NCBI RefSeq assembly: GCF_041261205.1
Contig: NZ_JBGCCH010000006.1
Coordinates: 62,001-126,000, forward strand
Direction: 5' to 3'
Origin: Catenulispora sp. MAP5-51
GTDB lineage: Bacteria; Actinomycetota; Actinomycetes; Streptomycetales; Catenulisporaceae
Length of the DNA stretch: 64,000 nucleotides
Each line of letters starts with the position of its first letter. Position 1 is the first letter of the stretch. The notes below the pieces were generated by a model. The model was not told where the DNA came from. It searched no databases and saw only the letters and a list, made by a program, of their open reading frames with translations. The position numbers and the translations under genes are program-made. Positions 8,310-16,501 of this stretch are shown one piece after another.

Positions 8310-9137
8310 ATGGCACAGCAGAACGGGCCGATATCCCAGCAGCAGCAGCCGCTTCCGGATTCGGCCAGGGGGCGGCTCGCACAGTCGCAGCAGGGGCGGC
8401 CCTGCTTCACCTCGGATCTGTCGGTGAACGAGTTCGTCTTGGCCACGCAGGCCGGGTTCACGCCTGTTGGGCTGGTGATGGGGACGAGCATCTATCACAT
8501 CGGGATTCAGCCGACGCGGTGGAACACCAGTCAGGAGCTGGGTGTCCTGACGCAGGCGATGTACACCGCGCGGGAGTTGGCGATGGCGCGGATGGAGGCT
8601 GAGGCCGACGTGCTGGGTGCCGACGGCATCATCGGGGTGGAGGTGCGGGCGCGGCGGTATGCGTTCTCGGCCGAGATCATGGAGTTCGTCGCTGTGGGGA
8701 CGGCCATCAAGGCCGAGAACAGTGCCGCGCCGTTGCGGACGCCTGCGGGGCGGCCGTTCACCTCGCACCTGTCGGGGCAGGACTTCTGGACCCTGTGGCA
8801 GCACGGATGGGTTCCGCGTGCGCTGGTGCTGGGGACCTGCGTCTACCACGTCGCGCACCTCACCTTCCGGCAGGCGCTCCAGGCCTCGGGCCAGAACACG
8901 GAGCTGGCCACCTACACGCAAGCGGTCTACGACGCCCGCGAGATCGCGATGAGCCGCATGCAGTACGAGGGCAACCAGGTCGGCGCGGACGGCATCGTCG
9001 GGGTCACGGTGCATGAGAACGACTGGGTGTGGGGCGAGCACGCCATCGAGTTCTTCGCGATGGGTACCGCGGTCAGCAAGCTGCATCAGGACGCGTCGCC
9101 GGTGTCGCCGCAGATGACGATGCCCTTGTCAGGCTGA
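8310..9137 (+). CDS. Duplicated YbjQ-type (heavy-metal-binding domain) protein
   Basis: A 275-residue soluble protein with two copies of a YbjQ/UPF0145-like domain, at about residues 30-135 and 150-260. Each copy shows FTS(D/H)LS, a GF/GW-P-G/ALV-GT-(I/V)YH stretch, then TQA-Y-ARE(L/I)AM-RM, GADGI(I/V)GV and a closing EF-A-GTA. YbjQ proteins form pentamers and have been proposed to bind metals, but no firm activity is known for this family. The N-terminus is glutamine-rich. The ATG at 8310 has a GAGGAG ribosome-binding site 6 bases upstream; an in-frame ATG at 8256 lacks one. The gene is divergent from the barrel-protein pair and ends at a hairpin shared with the convergent reductase gene. 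Confidence 0.75.
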   Translation: MAQQNGPISQQQQPLPDSARGRLAQSQQGRPCFTSDLSVNEFVLATQAGFTPVGLVMGTSIYHIGIQPTRWNTSQELGVLTQAMYTARELAMARMEAEADVLGADGIIGVEVRARRYAFSAEIMEFVAVGTAIKAENSAAPLRTPAGRPFTSHLSGQDFWTLWQHGWVPRALVLGTCVYHVAHLTFRQALQASGQNTELATYTQAVYDAREIAMSRMQYEGNQVGADGIVGVTVHENDWVWGEHAIEFFAMGTAVSKLHQDASPVSPQMTMPLSG

Positions 9138-9156
9138 GGAACGCTGCAAATATTGG

Positions 9157-9189
9157 GCGGGCGCCTGGCAGTTCGGTGCCGGCGCCCGC
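9157..9189. terminator. Bidirectional hairpin terminator between convergent genes
   Basis: A GC-rich inverted repeat, GCGGGCGCC at 9157-9165 against GGCGCCCGC at 9181-9189, continues inward with GGCA/TGCC around a one-base bulge. It lies 20 bases after the YbjQ-type stop and 12 bases after the aldo/keto reductase stop. There is no U-tract, as is common in actinomycetes. Confidence 0.6.
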
Positions 9190-9201
9190 GACATCGCATC
9201 G

Positions 9202-10245
<1,044 letters not shown>

Positions 10246-10270
10246 GGCGAACTCCCGCCTCCGTTTGAAC

Positions 10271-10292
10271 TAACGGGACTACAGTCCCGTTA
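10271..10292. promoter_or_regulatory. Perfect palindromic operator of the aldo/keto reductase gene
   Basis: TAACGGGACT-AC-AGTCCCGTTA is a perfect 10-2-10 inverted repeat starting 26 bases upstream of the reductase start, where it would cover the promoter or transcript start. Size and symmetry fit a TetR/AcrR dimer. No regulator gene is adjacent. Confidence 0.7.
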
Positions 10293-10351
10293 ACTTATGA
10301 GACCAAGGTAGCACTGTCGCGGCGCTAAAGGGAACTGGGGACCTGTTAGGG

Positions 10352-10951
10352 CTAGAAGGCCTTATGGGTGGCTGTACCGACCAGCTGGCGGACGAGCGAG
10401 GCCGGGACGCTGCCGACGCCGAAGACGGCCACCTCGACGTAGACCTGCCCCTTGCGTATGACGATCACGTCGCCGCCGTACGTGACACCTGAGCGGAGAG
10501 CGGTCAGCTGCAGGGCGTAGCTCGCATCGCCATAGGACGAGAACGTCGTCGTCGCCAGGCGCGTCGAGTCGGTACCGGACGCCGGCGTCGCAGAACACGA
10601 ACTCGCAGCCTTCTGGGCCGCCGACCAAACATCGCGAACCTGCGGATCCGGCCCCGAAGCAAGGATCTCCTGAAGGAACGGCCCGTACTCCGACTGCTGG
10701 AAATCAACCTCGGCCCGCGCGGGAAGCCGCGCTGTGGCGTCAGCCGTGATCGCCGAGCACGGAGCTGTCACCGAACTGACCGTGGACGGCGGCGAAACCG
10801 CCCAGCCGAACGGCAGATCGGACGTCGCCAGCGACGCTGTCTTGAGCTGTGGGGTGGATTGTTGGCCGCGGTGCGCTGACGAAGAGCATGAGGTGCAAGC
10901 GAAGAGCAATGTCGAAACGACCAAGAACGCCGGTGCGGTGATGCGGTTCAT
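10352..10951 (-). CDS. Putative secreted lipoprotein, function unknown
   Basis: A 199-residue protein with a hydrophobic signal segment (APAFLVVSTLLFACTSC) ending in a lipobox-like LFAC and followed by a serine-rich linker, so it is probably anchored outside the cytoplasmic membrane. The remainder resembles extracytoplasmic sensor-like domains of actinobacterial lipoproteins, including LATSDLPFGWAV and a late VIRKGQVYVEVAVFG strand pair, but I cannot name a family. AGGAGG lies 9 bases before the ATG. The gene starts 51 bases after the stop of another exported protein gene on the same strand, so the two may be cotranscribed. Confidence 0.6.
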   Translation of the reverse strand: MNRITAPAFLVVSTLLFACTSCSSSAHRGQQSTPQLKTASLATSDLPFGWAVSPPSTVSSVTAPCSAITADATARLPARAEVDFQQSEYGPFLQEILASGPDPQVRDVWSAAQKAASSCSATPASGTDSTRLATTTFSSYGDASYALQLTALRSGVTYGGDVIVIRKGQVYVEVAVFGVGSVPASLVRQLVGTATHKAF

Positions 10952-11002
10952 ACGCTTCGCCTCCTGTGGGGAGGTTACCGCCGTGGCGAAGTCATGAACC
11001 TC

Positions 11003-12181
11003 TCACGCGGAACATTTGGGCAGCGTGGTCAACGCCGAAGCCCGCAACACATAAGCGTCGTAAGTCAGATCCGGCGACTTCACATCCCCGAGCGGGTAGT
11101 ACACCGCCACCGCGTCGCCGTTCGTCAGTGCACTGCCATACTGCTTCGTCACCTGCGTGAAGGAACCGGTCTTCAAATCCGCGGCGAACGTCGCCGTCGA
11201 GTCCGTCCACGTCACCACATCGCCCGAGGCTCCGAGGGAATCCATCGCGTCGCCCTCGTCCGCGGTGTGGACCGTGACGGCGGCGGGCATCCCGGCGTGC
11301 CACGCGTACAGCGTCCGGTAGTCGGCGCTGGTCCAGGCCCACGTGGAACCGTCGCTCGCGATCGCCGCCGGAGCGGTCTGGGCCTGGGCCAGCGGCGCGG
11401 GAAGTGTCGCGGGGGCGCCGGTGGCGGTCGAGACGGCCGCCAGGGTCACCGGTCCGTCGGCCTGCAACGCCTCGGTCCAGACCAGGAGGTCGCCGGCGAA
11501 CAGGGAGGAGCCCAGGTGGCCGGTGTGGACGACCTTGTCGTGGCCGGCTGCGAGGTCGTAGAGGTGGACCTGCTGCGTGCCGTCGGCCAGGCCCTGGACC
11601 CAAGTCGCCTTGCCGCCGCGGACCTGCGGCCACTCGACCGGGGCGTTCGGCGCGGTGCCGGGGTCGCTGGCGATGATGTGGGGCGCGGCAGAGCCCTGCG
11701 AATCCCAGGCGTACAGATCCCAGGCTCCGGTGAGCTGCTGCGAGTGGTCGGCCATGAAGATGAGCCAGCGGCCGTCGAAGCTGACCAGTCCGTAGCCGGC
11801 GTACGGTGCGGACAGCGTGAAGACGGTCTGTTGCTTGCTGCCGTGATCACGCGACCAGATGAGGTTCTTCAAGTTCTGGACGCCGTTGCCGTCCATGGCG
11901 AAGAACGACGATCCGTCCGGCGCGACCGCTGCCGGGACCAGCGTCTCGCCGGTCTTCGTGGCGATGGCGCCCGACGTTTCGGCCTGAGTCAATGCGGCGG
12001 GAACGGCCACGGAGCAGAAGGCCGTGCTCGACGGAGTGGGCGTCGTCGAAGGCTGAGAAGAGCGCGCCTGGACGCTGGGCTTTGCACCGCTGGAACCGGA
12101 GCACGCCGAAGCACACGCGCCTGCCGTCACGATCACAGCCACAGCGGCCAGCAGACGGTGTCTCGTTTTGGTGGCAGCCAC
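11003..12181 (-). CDS. Exported TolB-like beta-propeller protein, function unknown
   Basis: A 392-residue protein beginning with a positively charged end and the hydrophobic segment LLAAVAVIVTAGACASACSG, a signal peptide with possible but imperfect lipobox cysteines. A serine/threonine/proline linker follows, then repeating blades with patterns such as SFDGRWLIFMAD, LYAWDSQG and SLFAGDLLVWTE, typical of six-bladed TolB/WD-like propellers. No catalytic residues are evident. The GTG at 12181 was chosen because GGAGG lies 6 bases upstream; the frame is open to 12304, but that stretch covers the terminator of the preceding gene. It may share a transcript with the lipoprotein gene downstream. Confidence 0.65.
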   Translation of the reverse strand: MAATKTRHRLLAAVAVIVTAGACASACSGSSGAKPSVQARSSQPSTTPTPSSTAFCSVAVPAALTQAETSGAIATKTGETLVPAAVAPDGSSFFAMDGNGVQNLKNLIWSRDHGSKQQTVFTLSAPYAGYGLVSFDGRWLIFMADHSQQLTGAWDLYAWDSQGSAAPHIIASDPGTAPNAPVEWPQVRGGKATWVQGLADGTQQVHLYDLAAGHDKVVHTGHLGSSLFAGDLLVWTEALQADGPVTLAAVSTATGAPATLPAPLAQAQTAPAAIASDGSTWAWTSADYRTLYAWHAGMPAAVTVHTADEGDAMDSLGASGDVVTWTDSTATFAADLKTGSFTQVTKQYGSALTNGDAVAVYYPLGDVKSPDLTYDAYVLRASALTTLPKCSA

Positions 12182-12236
12182 TGTCGGCCTCCGTATCGCG
12201 GTGATGGTGATGGTGATGGTGGCGGTGATGGCAGGA

Positions 12237-12282
12237 CGGAACCCGCGATGGCGGCCGGGATCGGCGGCCATCGCGGGTTCCG
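12237..12282 (-). terminator. Strong hairpin terminator after the C39-like gene
   Basis: A perfect 16-bp stem pairs 12237-12252 with 12267-12282 around a 14-base loop, with CGGAACCCGCGATGGC as the left arm. It begins 40 bases beyond the stop codon of the minus-strand C39-like gene and ahead of the next gene, so it should insulate the two. A short GGTGAT run lies beside it at about 12201-12220. Confidence 0.7.
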
Positions 12283-12321
12283 AGGTGCGGCAGGGGGACC
12301 GCACGTCCGTCGGGCCGACGT

Positions 12322-13020
12322 CTACCAGTAGTAGCCGCGGCCGCCCAAAATGCGGACCAGCAGGGAGGAGCTGATGTTCGAGTACGCCGGGACGGTGCTC
12401 CAGACCGTGGTGGCGGGGTCCGCGTAGTGCGTGGTCGCGCCGCTGTCGAAGTACCCGTCGATGGCGATGTAGTGGTAGATCAGTTCATTGGGATGCCCGG
12501 CCAGGTGGGGGCCGCCGGGGACCTCGTAGGCGTTGCCGACCACGCCGTTGCCGGAGTTGATGTCGGACACCAGGTGGCTCTCGTAGCCGGAGACGTAGCT
12601 GGACCACGCGCCGGACTCGAAGACCTCGTCGTACTTGAAGCCGCCGGAATAGGCGTTCAGGGCGCTGAGCATGCTGCCCATGTCGGTGCCGTTGGTGGTG
12701 GTGTTGAGCACGCCGGCGGCCCAGGTCTGGGTGCGGGTGCCGTGGCCGCTCTCCTTCAGCGTGGATACCAGGGCGGCCGGGCCGCACCAGTAGTTGCGCT
12801 GCTCGCCCTGCTGCGAGGGGGTGAGCTCGGCCCAGCCGGAGCCCTTGCTCACGGGACCGGCGTCCGGGGTCACGGTGGCGGAGGCCTGCGCGCCGGCGCT
12901 CGCCGGGGTGGCGGGGGCGGCCGCGGCGGCGGTGCTGACTCCGGCTCCGAGGGCGAGCAGGACGGCCGCGCCGCCGATCAGCGGGCGGCGCACGGCCGCG
13001 GCGGTGGGTTTGGTTCTCAT
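12322..13020 (-). CDS. Secreted C39-like papain-fold cysteine protease or relative
   Basis: A 232-residue exported protein. An Ala-rich signal peptide covers about residues 1-35. The mature part carries the peptidase C39-like signature: the nucleophile C79 in NYWCGPAALVSTL, the candidate catalytic H183 in IYHYIAIDGYF and a following Asp in HYADPATT. The ATG at 13020 has AAGGAGG 8 bases upstream. The protein ends soon after the last strand (ILGGRGYYW), so it has no wall anchor. Its promoter lies in the 363-base spacer shared with the divergent LuxR-type regulator, and a secreted protease-inhibitor-like protein follows that regulator, so the three may form one extracellular proteolysis circuit. 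That link is inference. Confidence 0.75.
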   Translation of the reverse strand: MRTKPTAAAVRRPLIGGAAVLLALGAGVSTAAAAAPATPASAGAQASATVTPDAGPVSKGSGWAELTPSQQGEQRNYWCGPAALVSTLKESGHGTRTQTWAAGVLNTTTNGTDMGSMLSALNAYSGGFKYDEVFESGAWSSYVSGYESHLVSDINSGNGVVGNAYEVPGGPHLAGHPNELIYHYIAIDGYFDSGATTHYADPATTVWSTVPAYSNISSSLLVRILGGRGYYW

Positions 13021-13383
13021 CGGGTCCTCCTTGGACGAGAAGAGAGGTGACGGTGGCGTCATGGGGCGGCGGGCCGGGCCGGGCTCGTCGTCGGGCCCGA
13101 CGGGCCGGGGGCCCGGCTCGCCGCCGAGAACGACCATGGGCTACCGGACGAGCCGACCGGAAGTCCTCGGCAGTGTCCGGAAGCAGCCCTGTCGGGGTTC
13201 GGACACTCACTACACAGTGTCAGGCTCCTGTCACGACAGGTGGTGGACGGGCGGCTTCGGGATCATGCGTGAAGGGTTGCCTGCGCAGGGTACTGATATT
13301 TACTGTGGCCGACTCCTTGCTCGCTGTATGTCAGCCACCGCATACTGGCGTTCGCGCGAATCTTCTATCGCACGGGGGAAGGG
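13021..13383. promoter_or_regulatory. Divergent regulatory region between C39-like gene and LuxR-type regulator
   Basis: This 363-base gene-free stretch holds repeated half sites: AGTGTC at 13172-13177 and 13216-13221 and the inverse GACACT at 13202-13207. They give GACACT-N8-AGTGTC (13202-13221) and an imperfect AGTGTCCGGAA/TTCGGACACT pair. A separate perfect CCTGTC-AC-GACAGG lies at 13227-13240. These are candidate sites for the adjacent regulator. The part nearest 13021-13140 is simple GC-rich sequence in which I see nothing else. Confidence 0.5.
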
Positions 13384-14421
13384 ATGCTCGAAGCCTTCGG
13401 GGTCTCGCCGGCCGCAGAGAAGCTCTACCTGCATCTGTTGCGCGAGCCGGATCTCCGGATCGAGGCCATCAGCGCGGAGCTGGGATGGCCCGAGGGTGAC
13501 GTGCGCACCGCCCTCGACGAGTTGTCGGGCCTGGCATTGCTCCGGACGTCGCCCGCGCATCCGCGGATGCTGCGTCCGGTGGCTCCCGACGTCGGTCTGG
13601 AATCGCTTCTGGCCCGGCTCCAGGCCGAGCTCGTGGCTCGGCAGCACCAGTTGGAGAGCGGCCGTGCGGCCGTGGCCATGCTCACCGCCGAGTACACGGA
13701 GGGCCGTCCTCGCCGCGAGCGGACCGTCACTGAAGAGCTGATCGGCATCGACGAGGTGCGGCTTCGGCTGAAGACGCTGACCGCGCAGACCCGGAACGAA
13801 CTGCTCGCGCTCGTCCCGGAACCGGTGCAGCGTCCCGACACGCTGGCGGCCAGCAAGCCGCTCGACGCGGCGCTGCTGGAGCGTGGCGTCGCGATGCGCA
13901 CGGTGTATCTGAACAGCATCCGCAACGATCCGCCGAGCATCGCCTACACCGACTGGCTGGCCGGTATCGGCGGCCAGATCCGCACGGCGCCCACCGTCCC
14001 CCTGCGCCTGATCGTCTTCGACCGCAACGCCGCCCTGGTCCCCATCGATCCCCACGACAGCTCCGCCGGCGCCACCGTGCTGACCGGAGCCGGCGTGGTG
14101 TCCGCGATGTGCGCGCTCTTCGAGCAGATCTGGGCCGCCGCCCACCCGCTGGGCCTGCCGAACGCGCCGGACGCCCAGGGCCTCGGCGTCGAGGAGCGCG
14201 AGGTCCTGCGGATGCTGGCCAACGGCGAGACCGACGAGCACATCGCCCGCCGCCTGGGGGTGTCCACGCGGACGGTCGGGCGCAAGGCCTCGGAGCTCAT
14301 GCGGCGCCTCGGGACGCGGAGCCGTTTCCAGATGGGGGTGCGGGCCAGCGAGCTCGGGTGGCTGCGGCCGCCGCCGGAGGCTTGTTGTGAAGACGAGCTC
14401 CTTGGCAGTGCCTGCCTATGA
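13384..14421 (+). CDS. LuxR-family regulator with TrmB-like N-terminal winged helix
   Basis: A 345-residue transcription factor. Residues 1-60 look like a TrmB-type winged helix (EKLYLHLLREPDLRIEAISA, then a DVRTALDELSGLALL wing), the middle is a sensor-like domain and residues 270-335 form a LuxR-type helix-turn-helix (EEREVLRMLANGETDEHIAR, then RRLGVSTRTVGRKASELMRR). This architecture is common in actinomycetes, often beside exported proteins or specialised-metabolite genes. GGGGGAAGG immediately precedes the ATG. It lies between the divergent C39-like gene and a secreted I36-type inhibitor fusion, with related GACACT/AGTGTC half sites on both sides, so it probably controls both. Confidence 0.8.
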   Translation: MLEAFGVSPAAEKLYLHLLREPDLRIEAISAELGWPEGDVRTALDELSGLALLRTSPAHPRMLRPVAPDVGLESLLARLQAELVARQHQLESGRAAVAMLTAEYTEGRPRRERTVTEELIGIDEVRLRLKTLTAQTRNELLALVPEPVQRPDTLAASKPLDAALLERGVAMRTVYLNSIRNDPPSIAYTDWLAGIGGQIRTAPTVPLRLIVFDRNAALVPIDPHDSSAGATVLTGAGVVSAMCALFEQIWAAAHPLGLPNAPDAQGLGVEEREVLRMLANGETDEHIARRLGVSTRTVGRKASELMRRLGTRSRFQMGVRASELGWLRPPPEACCEDELLGSACL

Positions 14422-14473
14422 CCGGTGCTGCTCACTGTTGAATCAAGGTACTGCGATCAACCTCTCGGACTGC

Positions 14474-14495
14474 GACACTACCGACTGTGTCAGTC
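14474..14495 (+). promoter_or_regulatory. Half sites upstream of the I36 fusion gene
   Basis: GACACT at 14474-14479 and TGTGTC at 14486-14491 echo the hexamers found upstream of the C39-like gene, and GACTG-TGT-CAGTC at 14483-14495 is a short perfect palindrome. Both lie within 40 bases of the start at 14514. Spacing differs from the first site, so shared control is only suggested. Confidence 0.35.
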
Positions 14496-14513
14496 ACCCC
14501 ACGAGAGGAAGAC

Positions 14514-15863
14514 ATGACAATCCCTCTGTATAAGAGAGCTGCTGTTGGCGCGGCGGCTGTGCTTGCCGTGACGAGTGTTGCCACGGGTGCGATGGCCGGT
14601 ACGGCGCAGGCGGCGTCAGGGCAGTCGGCGTCGAGTGGGGCTCGCTGGAGCGAGAACCTGGCGCTGGTGCAGGCTTCCGACTTCAACGTCGCGTGGACCG
14701 GCAAGGCGCTCACGGTCAAGGACGGCCGGGTGCATGCGTCGACGTCCCAGGACACGCGGGGCTACGGGCAGGATGTGTTGCCCGAGCACGCGCTGGCCCA
14801 GCCGGCGAACGAGGTGGCCGTGACGCTCACCGCCGCGCGGCCTGCGGGGTCGGAGGCGCAGGTCGACGTCCGGGGTCTCGGGGTCAATGGGAAGTGGACG
14901 CAGTGGATTCCCGCCGCGGCCGCCGGTTCTACGTCCCTGGCGGAGTCGGTGACGAAGGTCCAGGCGCGAATCACCTTGCGGGACGCCGCGAACGGCGCCG
15001 CCCCGACCGTCAGCGGCCTGGTCCTGAGCGCCGACTACGGCGTGGCTCCCGCCGCCGCGCCGCAACTGGCTCCCGCGTCCGTCTCCTACCAGGTGTACGC
15101 CACGCGCGAGGGCCTGGTCGGCGGGACCACCGCGAACGGTCACGTCATCCAGCCCAGCGACCACTTCGTGGCGCTGCCGTCGGGTTCGGCCTTGTCGCCG
15201 AACGGCAGCGGCTCCTACTCGGTCCAGGTCTGCGGTCCGAGCAGGTGTGAGACGGCGCCGGTGTGGGACATAGGCCCGTGGAACACGCACGACGACTACT
15301 GGGACGCCAACCGCGCCGAGTTCACGAACCTGCCGCAGGGCGAGCCCGAGGCGCAGGCGGCGTATCAGAGCGGATACAACGGCGGCCACGACGAGTTCGG
15401 CCGGACCGTGTCCAACCCGGCGGGCATCGACCTGGCGGACGGCACCTTCTACAACGTTGGGCTGAACGACAACGGCTGGGTCACCGTGACCTACCTGTGG
15501 ACCGGCGGCGGTGGCGGCAGCGGGCCGTCGGTCACCGGGATCGGCCAGTGCAGCACGTCGTCGAACGCCGACTGCTCGAGCCCCGCGGCCGGCAACGGGT
15601 CGGACTGCCACAGCGGCCACTTCTGCATCTACACCGGGACCAACTACAGCGGCACGGTGTTCTCCTTCTACCACTGCAAGTACAACGGCGGTGACTGGGC
15701 GCTGCAGAACTGGCTGTCGGCCGGGTCCTACATCAACGACAACTCCGGCGGGACGGACGCCTACACCAAGGACCAGAACCACAACGTCATTACCGCATCC
15801 GCACCGGGGAGCAGGAGCACGAACTACAACTTCGACCCGGTCTACTTCGTTCAGGCGTGCTGA
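14514..15863 (+). CDS. Secreted fusion: beta-barrel-like domain plus peptidase inhibitor family I36
   Basis: A 449-residue exported protein. The signal peptide ends near AGTAQAAS (about residue 33). Residues about 40-180 form a beta-rich domain, and 190-330 hold a double-psi-beta-barrel-like region with VWDIGPWNTHDDYWD and a stretch rich in Gly and Asn. After a Gly/Ser linker comes a cysteine-rich end (CSTSSNADCSS, CHSGHFCIYTG, FYHCKYNGGDW, VYFVQAC) matching the I36 inhibitor fold of Streptomyces metalloproteinase inhibitors. The ATG at 14514 follows GAGAGGAAGAC; an in-frame GTG at 14487 lies within the operator-like repeat and is less likely. The protein may block a secreted protease, perhaps the nearby C39-like one, but I36 inhibitors classically target metalloproteases. 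Confidence 0.72.
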   Translation: MTIPLYKRAAVGAAAVLAVTSVATGAMAGTAQAASGQSASSGARWSENLALVQASDFNVAWTGKALTVKDGRVHASTSQDTRGYGQDVLPEHALAQPANEVAVTLTAARPAGSEAQVDVRGLGVNGKWTQWIPAAAAGSTSLAESVTKVQARITLRDAANGAAPTVSGLVLSADYGVAPAAAPQLAPASVSYQVYATREGLVGGTTANGHVIQPSDHFVALPSGSALSPNGSGSYSVQVCGPSRCETAPVWDIGPWNTHDDYWDANRAEFTNLPQGEPEAQAAYQSGYNGGHDEFGRTVSNPAGIDLADGTFYNVGLNDNGWVTVTYLWTGGGGGSGPSVTGIGQCSTSSNADCSSPAAGNGSDCHSGHFCIYTGTNYSGTVFSFYHCKYNGGDWALQNWLSAGSYINDNSGGTDAYTKDQNHNVITASAPGSRSTNYNFDPVYFVQAC

Positions 15864-15897
15864 GCTGAGGCGGTGACGGGAGCGTGCGCGGCGTCCC

Positions 15898-16317
15898 TCA
15901 GGCCGCGACCAGCGCGCGCTCCCAGTGCTGCGTGTCGGCGTACTCCCGCATCGTGACGATCCTGCCGTCCCGGACGACGAACACAGCGATGTTCTTCTCG
16001 TGGTAAGGCCGGCCGGTCTTCCCGGTCGCCCACGAATCCCACTCGACCAGCACCTGGTCGCCCTCCCCGAAGACGTTGGTGACCTTCACCCCGATCTCCC
16101 GCTCCGGATCCAGGTGCGCGAAGGCGGTCGCCAGAAAGCCGTCGATGACCTGGTCGCGGCCCTGCCAGGTGCCCGAGATCGGCAGGTCGCCGCCGTACCA
16201 GACGGAGCCGTCCTCGGCCCAGCACTCGCGGATCGCCGCCTGGTCGCCCTCGGCGAGGGCGGCGAAGTAGCGCAGGACGAGCTGCTGGGCGGGGGAGGTG
16301 GCTGCGATCGCGGTCAT
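15898..16317 (-). CDS. SnoaL-like / NTF2-fold protein
   Basis: A 139-residue NTF2-fold protein of the SnoaL-like group. The pattern is typical: an N-terminal helix (LVLRYFAALAEGDQAAIREC), then a curved sheet with SVWYGGDLPISGTWQGRDQV and YHEKNIAVFVVRDGRIVTMREY. Such proteins act as small isomerases, hydrolases or ligand binders; the active-site residues are too variable to name a reaction. The ATG at 16317 follows AAGGAGAAACAGCC. A palindrome sits 22 bases upstream (16339-16353), so it is probably repressed by a ligand-sensing regulator. It stands alone between two unrelated genes. Confidence 0.75.
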   Translation of the reverse strand: MTAIAATSPAQQLVLRYFAALAEGDQAAIRECWAEDGSVWYGGDLPISGTWQGRDQVIDGFLATAFAHLDPEREIGVKVTNVFGEGDQVLVEWDSWATGKTGRPYHEKNIAVFVVRDGRIVTMREYADTQHWERALVAA

Positions 16318-16338
16318 GGCTGTTTCTCCTTGATGCTC

Positions 16339-16353
16339 AACCGGATTCCGGTT
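16339..16353. promoter_or_regulatory. Perfect palindromic operator of the SnoaL-like gene
   Basis: AACCGGA-T-TCCGGTT is a perfect 7-1-7 inverted repeat starting 22 bases upstream of the SnoaL-like start codon, in the right place to block transcription. No regulator gene is adjacent, so the protein that binds it lies outside this neighbourhood. Confidence 0.55.
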
Positions 16354-16501
16354 TGTCGGCTGCTTGCCGGCGCATCTTTAGTTCATCGCGATCGGCTCCG
16401 GTGACCAATGGGCACTCGGCTCTCGGAGCCATCATGGATCGTGATGATGGCGGGTTACGGCCGCCCCGATGCCGAGGGCTGACATGCGCGCGCCGCAGCC
16501 C

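Noticed and set aside
12198-12236. GGTGAT run near the C39-like gene considered as a regulatory iteron
   Set aside because: The repeats are few and degrade quickly, and they lie between a terminator and a ribosome-binding site; simple low-complexity drift is enough to explain them.
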